Origin: Clostridia bacterium
GTDB lineage: Bacteria > Bacillota > Clostridia > Christensenellales > Borkfalkiaceae
Assembly: GCA_900767195.1 (NCBI GenBank)
Contig: CAAFYG010000045.1
Location: 1 to 36,234 of the forward strand
Length of the DNA: 36,234 nt
Reading direction: 5' to 3'
Shown here one piece after another: positions 6,817 through 15,780 of this stretch; position 1 is the stretch's first letter; every line of letters begins with the position of its first letter. The translations under genes were made by a program, and so were the position numbers. The notes below the pieces were generated by a model. The model saw only the letters and a list, made by a program, of their open reading frames with translations. It was not told the DNA's origin and ran no database searches.

Positions 6817-7589
6817 TGCTGATTTGCAAATGGGAAAAACTGCCGCGTGAAATGCAGACGGACGAGGTACGGAAATATTACGATATTTTGCGTAAAAAGA
6901 ATTTTTCGTTGTTCTGGAAGCGCGTTTTCGATATTTTTGTTTCGGCGCTTATGTTGATTGTATTATCGCCGCTGTTTCTTGTTTTGGCGATTGCAATAAA
7001 AATCGACAGCAAAGGTCCTGTGTTTTATCGGCAAGAGCGGGTGACGCAATACGGAAAACATTTCAGAATATTCAAATTCCGCTCGATGGTAGTGAATGCC
7101 GATAAGGGCTCGCTGGTTACCGTTGACCACGATTCTCGTGTAACCAAAGTCGGCAGATTCATTCGTAAATGTCGGCTTGATGAGGTTTGTCAACTGATTG
7201 ATATTTTTCGTGGAACGATGACTTTTGTTGGTACACGTCCCGAAGTGCCGAAATATGTTTCAGAGTATACGCCCGAAATGATGGCAACGCTTTTATTGCC
7301 TGCCGGCGTTACAAGCCTTGCAAGTATTTATTATAAGGACGAGGCTGAACTCTTGAACGGGGCGGAAGATACCGATAAGGTTTACATCGACAAGATTCTG
7401 CCCGCCAAAATGTATTACAATCTGAAAGCGATTGAAAAGTTTGGGTTTTGGCGGGATGTAAAGACGATGTTTATGACGGTATTTGCCGTACTCGGAAAAG
7501 AGTATAAAGGCGACTGTATCGAACCGACATGCGAAACGACAGCAGTTGAAAGCGAGGCAGCGGTTGCTGAACGTATAAAAAAAGATTGA
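6816..7589 (+). CDS. Initiating sugar phosphotransferase (bacterial sugar transferase)
   Basis: Polyprenyl-phosphate sugar-1-phosphate transferase of the WbaP/PglC/EpsL family, 257 residues. It transfers the first sugar phosphate to undecaprenyl phosphate at the inner membrane face. One hydrophobic segment at about residues 30-53 is followed by the catalytic core: D-S-K-G-P-V-F-Y-R-Q-E-R-V, F-K-F-R-S-M and V-G-T-R-P-E-V-P. The family's usual P-G-(I/V)-T-G-L-A-Q is A-G-V-T-S-L-A-S here, as in PglC-like members acting on amino or acetamido sugars, which fits the preceding aminotransferase. The start is ATG 6816, overlapping the previous stop with GGGAG upstream; an in-frame TTG one codon earlier is less likely. 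Confidence 0.9.
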   Translation: MLICKWEKLPREMQTDEVRKYYDILRKKNFSLFWKRVFDIFVSALMLIVLSPLFLVLAIAIKIDSKGPVFYRQERVTQYGKHFRIFKFRSMVVNADKGSLVTVDHDSRVTKVGRFIRKCRLDEVCQLIDIFRGTMTFVGTRPEVPKYVSEYTPEMMATLLLPAGVTSLASIYYKDEAELLNGAEDTDKVYIDKILPAKMYYNLKAIEKFGFWRDVKTMFMTVFAVLGKEYKGDCIEPTCETTAVESEAAVAERIKKD

Positions 7590-7618
7590 CAGAATCCGAA
7601 AGAGGAGTAAAGTTTATT

Positions 7619-8398
7619 ATGATAGATGGATTAGTTTCAATCATAATGCCGTCGTGGAATACGGCTCGATTTATCGGCGAATCGATACAATCTGTATTGG
7701 CGCAGACATATACAAATTGGGAATTGTTGATCGTAGACGACTGTTCTACGGATAATGCCGACGAAATTGTACAACCTTTTTTGTCGGATGACAGAATTAA
7801 GTACTTCAAGAACGAGAAAAACAGCGGTGCGGCTCTTACGAGAAACAGGGCAATGAGAGAGGCTCGTGGAGAATGGATTGCGTTTCTGGATTCAGATGAT
7901 TTGTGGGCTTCAGAAAAACTTGAAAGAATGATAAGCTTTATGCAAAGCAACAACTACTCCTTTGCTTATCATCAATATGATAAGATAGACGAAGAATCTA
8001 AACCATTGAATATTCTTGTTTCGGGACCGAAAGTCGTAACGAAGCGAAAAATGTATCATTATGGTTATCCCGGGTGTCTTACGTTTATGTATAGCGCAAA
8101 AACATTTGGACTGATACAGATTAAAGATATAAAAAAGAATAACGATTATGCGATTCTATTGAAACTATGTAAAAAAGCAAATTGTTATCTTTTGCCGGAA
8201 AATCTTGCAAAGTACAGAATACGCAAAAAGTCGATTTCGCACGATAAATTAAGTAAAAAACTAAAAAGCCATTACGATTTATTTCATTATTGCGACGAAA
8301 AACCTGCGATTGTGGCGTTTTGGCTCGCGTGTTGGAATATGTTCTGGGGCGTTCTGAAAAAGAAAAAATATGAAAAAGCGGTAAGAATAAAACAATGA
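7619..8398 (+). CDS. Glycosyltransferase family 2
   Basis: A 259-residue GT-A fold glycosyltransferase. It opens V-S-I-I-M-P-S-W-N and has V-D-D-C-S-T-D-N for nucleotide binding and F-L-D-S-D-D as the metal-binding DxD. The C-terminus is basic and aromatic and has no clear membrane span. It presumably adds one sugar to the lipid-linked repeat unit on the cytoplasmic face. I place the start at ATG 7619 behind GAGGAG (11-nt spacing) because the conserved fold begins there; a TTG at 7586 overlapping the preceding gene is possible. It overlaps the next gene by 4 bp (ATGA). Confidence 0.88.
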   Translation: MIDGLVSIIMPSWNTARFIGESIQSVLAQTYTNWELLIVDDCSTDNADEIVQPFLSDDRIKYFKNEKNSGAALTRNRAMREARGEWIAFLDSDDLWASEKLERMISFMQSNNYSFAYHQYDKIDEESKPLNILVSGPKVVTKRKMYHYGYPGCLTFMYSAKTFGLIQIKDIKKNNDYAILLKLCKKANCYLLPENLAKYRIRKKSISHDKLSKKLKSHYDLFHYCDEKPAIVAFWLACWNMFWGVLKKKKYEKAVRIKQ

Positions 8399-9441
8399 AG
8401 CAATTAAAAGCAGTTTCTGTTATTGGTCATTTTGGCAATAGTAAACTTTTATTAAACGGTCAAACCGTAAAGACCAAAATTATAACCGACGAGTTGAGCA
8501 AGCAACTTGAAAGAGATGAAGTAATAAAAATTGATACCGCAGGAGGAAAAAGCACGTTGCTGAAAGCTCCTTTCCAAAGTCTGAAGGCTTTGAAAAAGGC
8601 AAAGAATGTAATAATCTTTCCGGCGCACAACGGATTACGAGTTTATGTTCCGCTGTTGTCGTTTTTCAGAAAATTTTTTAAAAACAGAAAATTACATTAT
8701 GTAGTTATTGGAGGTTGGCTTCCTGAATTTTTAAAAACACGTAAAAGCCTTGCAAAAAAATTGAAACGCTTTGACGAAATTTATGTGGAAACAAACACGA
8801 TGAAAAGGGCATTGGAAGAACAAGGTTTTACAAACATTGTAATAATGCCGAATTGCAAGAATTTAAAAATTCTGAAACCGGAAGAACTTATATATCCCAC
8901 GGGAGAACCTTATAAACTTTGTACATTCTCTCGCGTAATGAAAGAGAAGGGTATAGAGGATGCTGTTAATGCCGTAAAAGAAGTGAATGAAGAAGCAGGT
9001 AGAATTGTTTATACATTAGATATATACGGACAAGAAGACTCTGCTCAAGTGCAATGGTTTGAAGATTTAAAAACTACTTTTCCGGATTACGTAAACTATA
9101 GAGGCGTTGTGGATTACGATAAAAGCGTTGATGTGCTGAAAAACTATTTTGCGTTGTTATTTCCGACACGTTTTTATACTGAAGGTATTCCCGGAACAAT
9201 CATTGATGCATATGCGGCTGGAGTGCCTGTAGTTAGTGCAAAATGGGAAAGTTTTGGAGATATAGTGGATGATGGTATTACTGGGATTGGCTATGATTTT
9301 CAAAATCAAAAACAACTTGTTGAGCTTATGGAACGTATGGAAAAAGAACAGATTGATAAAATGAAAACTAATTGTCTAAGTAAAGGAAAGAGTTTTTTAC
9401 CAAATAATGTCATTGGAATTTTAAAATCAAGACTAATTTAA
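8395..9441 (+). CDS. Glycosyltransferase family 4
   Basis: A 348-residue GT-B glycosyltransferase. The C-terminal half carries the retaining GT4 signature: F-S-R-V-M-K-E-K-G, then Y-R-G-V-V, F-P-T-R-F-Y-T-E-G-I-P-G-T-I-I-D-A-Y-A-A-G-V-P-V-V around residues 260-285. The second acidic residue of the usual E-x7-E is Asp. It is translationally coupled to the GT2 gene through ATGA. From here to about 12560 the genes are visibly more A+T-rich than the flanking cluster genes, as is common for repeat-unit-specific polysaccharide genes acquired by transfer. Acceptor and donor sugars are unknown. Confidence 0.87.
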   Translation: MKQLKAVSVIGHFGNSKLLLNGQTVKTKIITDELSKQLERDEVIKIDTAGGKSTLLKAPFQSLKALKKAKNVIIFPAHNGLRVYVPLLSFFRKFFKNRKLHYVVIGGWLPEFLKTRKSLAKKLKRFDEIYVETNTMKRALEEQGFTNIVIMPNCKNLKILKPEELIYPTGEPYKLCTFSRVMKEKGIEDAVNAVKEVNEEAGRIVYTLDIYGQEDSAQVQWFEDLKTTFPDYVNYRGVVDYDKSVDVLKNYFALLFPTRFYTEGIPGTIIDAYAAGVPVVSAKWESFGDIVDDGITGIGYDFQNQKQLVELMERMEKEQIDKMKTNCLSKGKSFLPNNVIGILKSRLI

Positions 9442-9454
9442 GGAAGTTTGTGCG

Positions 9455-10360
9455 TTGAGTTTTCTATATAAAGTAAAAAAGTGGACGAAAATGTTAACGG
9501 GGAAGAGTATCCTACACGTTAATCAAGGACTTGGAAAGTTTTTTCAACCAGATGATTTAACTGGATATTATAATGATTTGACCGAAAAGGTTACAAAAGA
9601 TGCTGAAACCTTAGAAAAACAGTGTTTGCCGCTGTCTTACACAGATGATGGTAAACCTATAATTTTTGCCACAACAATTTTGCAATATGGTCTTGGCTCT
9701 TATGACCTTGTTCTTCAAACAAATGAAGAAAAATACATAGCTCAATTCAAGAGATGTGTTGATTGGGCGTTTGAAAATCAGGATGAAAAAGGTGGATGGG
9801 ATATATCGGCGTTTGCCGGAAAAAACTCTGTTTATGGTGCGATGGCACAAGGAGAAGGCGCCTCTCTTTTATTAAGGGGAAACAAATATTTTAACGATGA
9901 GAAATATTTGTTAGCAGCAAAAAAGGCTATTGATTTAATGTTGATGCCTTTAGAAGAAGGGGGCACAAGTAAATATGAGCAGGATGAAATATTCTTGATG
10001 GAATTTATGGATTTGCCTTGTGTTTTGAATGGTTGGATTTTTGCTCTCTTCGGATTGTATGATTTGACTTTGATGTGTGAAGAGGATAAATATAAGCAGA
10101 CTTTGCAATCGACGTTAGCTACTTTAAAAAAACACCTTTCTGATTTTGATTTAGGTTATTGGTCTAAATATGATATGGGGAAGATGATTACAAGTCCTTT
10201 CTACCATAAGTTGCATATTGCTCAACTAAAAGCATTGATTAAGATAGACAATGCACCAGTTTTTTTTGAGATTATGACTAAGTTTGAAAAATATCAAAAT
10301 AGTTGGTGGAATAGGCAGCGTGCTTTTATAAAAAAAGCGTGGCAAAAGATAAGAGAATAA
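9455..10360 (+). CDS. D-glucuronyl C5-epimerase-like protein
   Basis: A 301-residue protein matching the C-terminal catalytic domain of heparosan/heparan glucuronyl C5-epimerases. Seen: a Q-G-E-G-A-S-L-L-L-R helix, Y-W-S-K-Y-D-M-G and Y-H-K-L-H-I-A-Q-L-K-A-L, the pattern that closes the alpha-toroid active site. The family converts D-glucuronate to L-iduronate within a polymer. It has no signal peptide, so a cytosolic action on lipid-linked intermediates is implied, unlike the Golgi or secreted forms. UDP-glucose dehydrogenase in the same operon would supply glucuronate. The start is TTG 9455 with AAGGAAG upstream and no nearby in-frame ATG. A different hexuronate or a non-catalytic toroid protein remains possible. 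Confidence 0.72.
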   Translation: MSFLYKVKKWTKMLTGKSILHVNQGLGKFFQPDDLTGYYNDLTEKVTKDAETLEKQCLPLSYTDDGKPIIFATTILQYGLGSYDLVLQTNEEKYIAQFKRCVDWAFENQDEKGGWDISAFAGKNSVYGAMAQGEGASLLLRGNKYFNDEKYLLAAKKAIDLMLMPLEEGGTSKYEQDEIFLMEFMDLPCVLNGWIFALFGLYDLTLMCEEDKYKQTLQSTLATLKKHLSDFDLGYWSKYDMGKMITSPFYHKLHIAQLKALIKIDNAPVFFEIMTKFEKYQNSWWNRQRAFIKKAWQKIRE

Positions 10361-10375
10361 TAACGTGGAGTTGTA

Positions 10376-11269
10376 ATGATAATTACTGATAATAAGATAG
10401 TTGCTCAAGAGGCGCGTCATTGCGGAATTGAGGTGCTGTCGCCGTATTGTGGAATTGATAATGTTTTTTTTAGGCAAGTATTTAAAATCTTCTCGAGATT
10501 TAAATTTTTAAAAAAAATTTTCTACAACAGAAAAATAAAAAAGTGTACAGACTCTGTAATTATTGTTTTTGACAGTGGTATGACCGCAGATTTTCTGTGC
10601 TGGATTAAGGAAAATCAACCAGATAAAAAATTGATATTTTGGTATTGGAATCCGATAAGAACAACAATTTCATTAAGCTCAATACCAAATGGCTATACTG
10701 TTTGGACATATTCAAGAAAAGAGGCGGCAGATAATAATGTTTTGTTTCATGAACAGTTTTTTGTCGGAGAGGATGAGGCAGAAAATGTTGATGAAGGATA
10801 TGTGTTTTTTATCGGTAAAGATAAAGGTCGATTCAACGAAATTAAACAATATGAAAAGATTTTGAAGGAAAAAGGGATTCCGACAAAATTTATTGTTGTT
10901 TCAGATAGAAGAAAGATTATAAAAAAAGATAAAGAACATTTAAACAAACCGTTAGACTATAAAAGTGTGCAAGAACTAATAAAAAAATGTCATGTAGTGT
11001 TTGATTATTGTTTGAATAAAGAGGACGGGTTATCTTTAAGACCTTTAGAGGCTGTAAAATATAACAAATTGTTGGTTACAAACAATCAAAGTGTTTTGTG
11101 TGCTGATTTCTATAATGTTGATGACATTTTTTTACTTAATCAAAAAGACTCCGATCTTGTGCATTTTTGTAATGGTTTAAAAACAAAGACTTACATAAAT
11201 AAGCAAAAATACAGCTTTCAAACTTGGTACAATGATTTATGTCAAGAAGAGGATGAAAAAAAAGAATGA
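10376..11269 (+). CDS. Putative glycosyltransferase of the polysaccharide operon
   Basis: A 297-residue protein not clearly assignable to a named family. It has an N-terminal Rossmann-like start (V-F-D-S-G at about residue 64), I-F-W-Y-W-N-P, then a strand-turn Y-V-F-F-I-G-K-D-K-G-R resembling the start of a GT-B C-terminal domain. V-V-F-D-Y-C-(x)n-L-S-L-R-P-L-E-A-V-K-Y-N-K-L-L-V-T-N-N resembles the donor-binding E/N loop of GT4-like enzymes. The gene is A+T-rich. GGAG lies 6 nt before ATG 10376. It overlaps the polymerase gene by 4 bp (ATGA). Its position between the C5-epimerase and Wzy fits a repeat-unit glycosyltransferase. Confidence 0.6.
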   Translation: MIITDNKIVAQEARHCGIEVLSPYCGIDNVFFRQVFKIFSRFKFLKKIFYNRKIKKCTDSVIIVFDSGMTADFLCWIKENQPDKKLIFWYWNPIRTTISLSSIPNGYTVWTYSRKEAADNNVLFHEQFFVGEDEAENVDEGYVFFIGKDKGRFNEIKQYEKILKEKGIPTKFIVVSDRRKIIKKDKEHLNKPLDYKSVQELIKKCHVVFDYCLNKEDGLSLRPLEAVKYNKLLVTNNQSVLCADFYNVDDIFLLNQKDSDLVHFCNGLKTKTYINKQKYSFQTWYNDLCQEEDEKKE

Positions 11270-12630
11270 TATATGTATTAGTAGTTGTTTTGCTTTTGGT
11301 GTTAGCGATGGCGTATATATGTCTCAATAGGGATTTATTTTCGCCTACGATGATTACATTATTTGTTTTCTTGTTTGGGGCAGTTGTTGCCGCGTATGGA
11401 TTATTGTCTTGGAACTATGTAGAGTTTACGGGTATTGTAATAGTTGTTTTGGCTTTATCTTTGCTGTCTATGCTATTCGGAGAGATTGCAAGTAAAAAAA
11501 GCAAAAGTAATATTCTTTCAATAAGTAGCGAAAAATCAGTCTCTCAAACGAAACCTCTATCGAATAGAATTTGTTTTGTCAATAATATTATATGTGTTAT
11601 AGCGTTGTATTTATATTACAAACGTGTTTTAAGTATCGCAATAGAATATGGATATCAAGGTGATAATTTTTTGCAGTATGTTAGAATCGGCTTGTCGAAT
11701 GGGGCACATAATGGGTTTGTAGTGTTTTGCTTGATTACATGGAGTAAAATTTGTGCATATTTTTCAATCTATTTCCTTATAAAGTCTTACTTTTTTGTTG
11801 GACTGAGAAAAACTATTTTAAATAGGTGGCAGTATCTAATCTGCATTGCTGTTGAACTTATAATTTGTTATTTATCTTCATCACGTTTTAATTTTATTAA
11901 GATTGCTTCATTTGTGTTGTTTTGCTACTTTTTATTGTATAAGGAGATATTAAAAAAGAAAATTAAAATAGGTAGAATTACAATAGTAGTATTATTTTCA
12001 GTGTTCATTGTTGTAATGGCGTTTGTGAAAATGGGGGAGTCAAGAGCGTCGTTTTCTGGAAATAATGCGATCGACAAGCTGATCGTTTATATGGGAAGTT
12101 CATTGCCACTTTTTGATTATGGAATTATCCACAAAGAATTGAATTCTTGTGAACTATTTGCAGGAAGGTCTCTAAATGGCGTGTGGGGAATTTTGAAAAG
12201 CTTAAATTTAACACAGCTGGATTCATTGAAATTTTTAGATCTTGTGCAATTAAATAATGCGTTTCAATCAAATGTTTATACGATGCAATATAACCTGTTG
12301 AAGGATTTCGGTATCTTAGGGTTAATTATTATCGAATTTTTCATTGGACTGTTTTATGGTCGTGCTTACAGAAGCTGTCTTGCAAAGAAAACAGATCGAA
12401 AAAATATTTTATATTGCTATTTTGGATTTTATTTGATTATACAGTTATGGGATCCGAGTTTATTCCAAGAAGTATTTTTATATAGCTGGATTTTAGAGTT
12501 GTTTTTAATCTATTTTTTAAGCGGAATAATAAAAAAACGCTGTTGTGAGGAGGATCGTAAATATGAAAGGAATAATATTAGCCGGTGGAGCGGGGTCAAG
12601 GTTGTATCCGCTCACGATGGTAACAAGTAA
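11266..12630 (+). CDS. Polysaccharide polymerase (Wzy-like membrane protein)
   Basis: A 454-residue polytopic membrane protein with roughly ten or more hydrophobic segments spread along its length and a large central loop (about residues 250-330) after V-V-M-A-F-V-K-M-G-E-S-R-A. This is the architecture of O-antigen/capsule polymerases that join flipped repeat units at the outer membrane face. Sequence identity between Wzy proteins is very low, so the call rests on topology and on the companion Wzx. The gene is A+T-rich. It begins within an ATGA overlap with the preceding gene. Its frame continues 68 bp into rmlA, adding a basic hydrophilic tail; an overlap this long is unusual for this otherwise tightly coupled operon. 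Confidence 0.75.
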   Translation: MIYVLVVVLLLVLAMAYICLNRDLFSPTMITLFVFLFGAVVAAYGLLSWNYVEFTGIVIVVLALSLLSMLFGEIASKKSKSNILSISSEKSVSQTKPLSNRICFVNNIICVIALYLYYKRVLSIAIEYGYQGDNFLQYVRIGLSNGAHNGFVVFCLITWSKICAYFSIYFLIKSYFFVGLRKTILNRWQYLICIAVELIICYLSSSRFNFIKIASFVLFCYFLLYKEILKKKIKIGRITIVVLFSVFIVVMAFVKMGESRASFSGNNAIDKLIVYMGSSLPLFDYGIIHKELNSCELFAGRSLNGVWGILKSLNLTQLDSLKFLDLVQLNNAFQSNVYTMQYNLLKDFGILGLIIIEFFIGLFYGRAYRSCLAKKTDRKNILYCYFGFYLIIQLWDPSLFQEVFLYSWILELFLIYFLSGIIKKRCCEEDRKYERNNISRWSGVKVVSAHDGNK

Positions 12631-13450
12631 ACAATTATTGCCTATTTACGATAAGCCGATGGTTTATTATCCGTTATCGACTTTAATGCTTGCCGGAATA
12701 AAAGACATTCTTTTGATTTCTACGCCGACCGATCTTCCGAATTTTGAAAGACTTTTGGGCGATGGCTGTCAATTTGGCATCAATTTATCGTATAAAGTCC
12801 AACCGTCACCCGATGGATTAGCGCAGGCTTTTTTAATCGGAAAAGAGTTTATCGGAAACGACGCGTGTGCGATGGTTCTCGGTGACAACGTGTTTTACGG
12901 TAATGGTTTTGGAAAAACGTTGCGTTTCGCTACAGAAAACGCCGAAAAGAATAAGAGAGCGACCATTTTTGGATATTATGTAAACGACCCGGAGAGATTC
13001 GGGGTGGTTGAGTTTAACAAAACCGGACAAGTTGTGTCAATTGAAGAAAAGCCTGAAAAACCAAAGAGTAATTATGCCGTTACGGGGTTGTATTTTTATC
13101 CTTCCGGGGTAAGCGAAAAAGCCGAACGAGTAGAGCCTTCGGCACGTGGCGAATTAGAAATAACAACGTTGAACGCTATGTATTTGAGAGAGAAAACTTT
13201 GGACGTGCAGCTTTTGGGTCGTGGCTTTGCGTGGCTTGATACAGGCACGGTTGATAGTCTTGCCGAAGCTACGAATTTTGTTCAAATGGTACAAAATCGC
13301 CAAGGCATTCAAATTTCTGCGTTGGAAGAGATTGCCTACAAAAATGGCTGGATAGACAAAGAAGAGTTATTGAGAGCGGCGGACAAGTATGGTAAGTCGC
13401 CGTACGGGCAACATTTGAAAAAGGTTGCTGAAGGAAAAATTCGGTATTGA
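12563..13450 (+). CDS. rfbA: Glucose-1-phosphate thymidylyltransferase RmlA
   Basis: First enzyme of dTDP-L-rhamnose synthesis: glucose-1-phosphate plus dTTP gives dTDP-glucose. 295 residues, the usual length. The N-terminal nucleotide-binding signature G-G-A-G-S-R-L-Y-P-L-T is intact, followed by S-K-Q-L-L-P-I-Y-D-K-P-M, G-D-N-V-F-Y-G and V-E-F-N-K-T-G-Q-V-V-S-I-E-E-K-P. I start it at ATG 12563, which has AGGAGG at ideal spacing and gives the normal M-K-G-I-I-L-A-G-G opening; an in-frame GTG at 12545 would add six non-conserved residues. Base composition returns here to that of the first operon genes. The other three Rml enzymes lie downstream. Confidence 0.96.
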   Translation: MKGIILAGGAGSRLYPLTMVTSKQLLPIYDKPMVYYPLSTLMLAGIKDILLISTPTDLPNFERLLGDGCQFGINLSYKVQPSPDGLAQAFLIGKEFIGNDACAMVLGDNVFYGNGFGKTLRFATENAEKNKRATIFGYYVNDPERFGVVEFNKTGQVVSIEEKPEKPKSNYAVTGLYFYPSGVSEKAERVEPSARGELEITTLNAMYLREKTLDVQLLGRGFAWLDTGTVDSLAEATNFVQMVQNRQGIQISALEEIAYKNGWIDKEELLRAADKYGKSPYGQHLKKVAEGKIRY

Positions 13451-13469
13451 TACATAAAGAGGTTTAAAT

Positions 13470-14324
13470 ATGCGTGTTTTGGTAACTGGTGTGAATGGAC
13501 AGCTTGGGTATGACGTTGTGAATGAACTAAAAAGTCGAAAACATGAAGCGATAGGCGTTGACGTGGCGGAGATGGACGTTACCGATAAAAATGCCGTTAA
13601 TCGCGTTATCGGCGAAGTAAAACCCGACGCAGTGATTCATTGTGCGGCGTGGACTGCCGTTGACGCAGCAGAAGAACCTTCAAATTATGAAAAAGTAATG
13701 AAAATCAATGCCGACGGCACTAAGTACATAGCCGAGGCTTGTAAGTTTGTAAACGCAAAAATGATGTACATTTCAACCGATTACGTTTTTAACGGGCAAG
13801 GGGAAAGTCCTTGGCAGGCTGATTGCAAAGACTACGATCCGTTGAATGTTTACGGCGAAAGCAAACTAAGCGGAGAAAAAGCGGTAAGCGAGTTGTTGGA
13901 AAAATATTTTATTGTTCGCATAGCATGGGTTTTTGGGCGTAACGGTAATAATTTTATAAAAACAATGCTTAAGTTAAGCGAAACGCATGAGATTCTTCGC
14001 GTCGTAGCCGATCAAATCGGTACTCCGACATATACTTATGACCTTGCAAGACTTCTTGTCGATATGATCGAAACGGAAAAATACGGATACTACCATGCGA
14101 CAAATGAGGGCGGGTATATATCTTGGGCTGACTTCGCAAAGGAAATTTTCAGAAAAACGGGAAAAACTACGCAAGTGATTCCGGTAACAACAGCGGAGTA
14201 CGGATTATCGAAGGCAAGACGTCCGTTTAATAGTCGGTTGGACAAATCGAAGCTTGTTGCTTCCGGTTTTATGCCTCTGCCGACATGGCAGGACGCGCTT
14301 GCGCGGTATTTGAATGTTTTGTAG
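13470..14324 (+). CDS. rfbD: dTDP-4-dehydrorhamnose reductase RmlD
   Basis: Last step of dTDP-L-rhamnose synthesis, an NAD(P)H-dependent reduction at C4. 284 residues. The Rossmann motif G-V-N-G-Q-L-G-Y lies at the N-terminus, H-C-A-A-W-T-A-V-D-A-A-E and the catalytic Y-G-E-S-K-L-S-G-E (YxxxK) follow, and R-(x)n-A-W-V-F-G and R-P-F-N-S-R-L-D-K are at the substrate end. GAGG precedes ATG 13470. It sits 19 bp after rmlA and slightly overlaps the usable start region of the flippase gene. Confidence 0.95.
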   Translation: MRVLVTGVNGQLGYDVVNELKSRKHEAIGVDVAEMDVTDKNAVNRVIGEVKPDAVIHCAAWTAVDAAEEPSNYEKVMKINADGTKYIAEACKFVNAKMMYISTDYVFNGQGESPWQADCKDYDPLNVYGESKLSGEKAVSELLEKYFIVRIAWVFGRNGNNFIKTMLKLSETHEILRVVADQIGTPTYTYDLARLLVDMIETEKYGYYHATNEGGYISWADFAKEIFRKTGKTTQVIPVTTAEYGLSKARRPFNSRLDKSKLVASGFMPLPTWQDALARYLNVL

Positions 14325-14337
14325 GAGAATGCATAGT

Positions 14338-15780
14338 TTGGGTGCTTTTTTTAAAAGAGTCTTATATGCTGTAGGCGCAAATTTACTTAGCTTGGTTGTG
14401 TCGGTTTTAACAACGCTTATTGTGCCGAAATTTCTCGGAGATGCCGTTGAGCAGTATGGCTATTTACAGATTTATTTGTTTTATGTCGGATATATAGGAT
14501 TTTTCCACCTCGGTTGGTGTGACGGAATTTTTCTCCGCGATGGAGGAAAACAATGGGATGAGCTTGACAAACCGTTATATGCCGGGCAGTTTTGGCTATT
14601 ATCTCTAATGCAACTTGTTATTGCCTCGGCGATAGCTGTTTGCGGGTATATATTTTCGCCCGATGCGGATTATCGTTTTATATGTATTGCTATAGGTGTA
14701 AATGTTTTAATATATCTTCCGCGAACAATGCTTGCATATTATTTGCAGACTACGAATCGGATAAAAGAATATTCCTCAATTACGACAATTGGACGAGCGA
14801 TTTACGGCGTATCTATTATAGTTACCGTGTTGTTTTTGTCTAAGAGTTATAAGCATTTCGTAGTCGGCGATATCATCGGTAAAACGATTGCTTTGTTTAT
14901 CGCGATTTGGTGGTGTAGAGATATAGTTGTAAAAACAAAACCTTCGCCTATAAAAATAACGTTTAGAGAAGCAAAAACAAATATATCCGTAGGAATTAAA
15001 CTATTATTTGCAAATATTTCCGGTATTTTGGTTACCGGGATTGTTCAATGGGGAATCCAAACGCAATGGGATGTCGCAACTTACGGAAAAATATCTTTTA
15101 CCTTAAGCGTTTCAAATTTGTTGCTGGTGTTTATCAGTGCCGTAGCGCTTGTTTTATACCCTACGTTAAGAAGAACAAATCAAGATAATTTAACGGGAAT
15201 TTATAATATACTTAGAAACGTATTGATGATACCGATGCTCGGTTGTCTTGTCGTGTACTATCCGGTAGAACTGATTTTATCTCATTGGCTTCCGCAATAT
15301 GCAGAAAGCATGCGATATATGGCTATTTTGTTTCCGATGTGTATTTATGCGGCAAAAAATACTTTGTTAGTAAATACATATTTAAATGTGTGTCGAATGG
15401 AAAAGAAAACGCTTTTAATTAACGTATTAGGCGTTGTAGTTGCAGCCATAACAACGGCAATATCCGTTTTTGTCTTAAAAAACCTTACAATTGCTATGAT
15501 AAGTATTGTTATAAACCAAATGTTCCGTTGTATATTGGGTGAGGGCATATTGTCGAAGCGAATGAACGTGTCCGTAGTAAAAGACAATATTTTCGAAGCA
15601 GCGCTGACAGTTCTGTTTATTGGCGTTAACTGGTTTGTCGGCGGGTGGATTGGCGTTGGCGTGTATTTTGCCGGATATGTTGTTTATTTGATTTTAAAAT
15701 ATAGTGACATAAAAAATACTCTTAATGAGTTAAAGTCGTTACGTGGCAGAAAAACGGAGGAAGCAAATGGGACAGATTAA
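14338..15780 (+). CDS. Repeat-unit flippase (Wzx-like)
   Basis: A polytopic membrane protein of 480 residues of the MATE/MOP (PST) superfamily, about twelve to fourteen hydrophobic segments. It opens with an amphipathic A-F-F-K-R-V-L-Y-A-V-G-A-N and then a first span, the usual Wzx layout. It would flip undecaprenyl-linked repeat units to the outer leaflet for the Wzy protein. The start is probably TTG 14338 (AGGAGA 9 nt upstream). In-frame ATGs at 14314 and 14329 are too close to, or before, the Shine-Dalgarno sequence. The gene is inserted between rmlD and rmlC, an unusual order for an rml set, and overlaps rmlC by 14 bp. Confidence 0.88.
   Translation: MGAFFKRVLYAVGANLLSLVVSVLTTLIVPKFLGDAVEQYGYLQIYLFYVGYIGFFHLGWCDGIFLRDGGKQWDELDKPLYAGQFWLLSLMQLVIASAIAVCGYIFSPDADYRFICIAIGVNVLIYLPRTMLAYYLQTTNRIKEYSSITTIGRAIYGVSIIVTVLFLSKSYKHFVVGDIIGKTIALFIAIWWCRDIVVKTKPSPIKITFREAKTNISVGIKLLFANISGILVTGIVQWGIQTQWDVATYGKISFTLSVSNLLLVFISAVALVLYPTLRRTNQDNLTGIYNILRNVLMIPMLGCLVVYYPVELILSHWLPQYAESMRYMAILFPMCIYAAKNTLLVNTYLNVCRMEKKTLLINVLGVVVAAITTAISVFVLKNLTIAMISIVINQMFRCILGEGILSKRMNVSVVKDNIFEAALTVLFIGVNWFVGGWIGVGVYFAGYVVYLILKYSDIKNTLNELKSLRGRKTEEANGTD

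Noticed and set aside
12545..12562. GTG start for rmlA
   Set aside because: The GTG lies at the ribosome binding site itself. ATG 12563 has AGGAGG at the right distance and matches the normal RmlA N-terminus.
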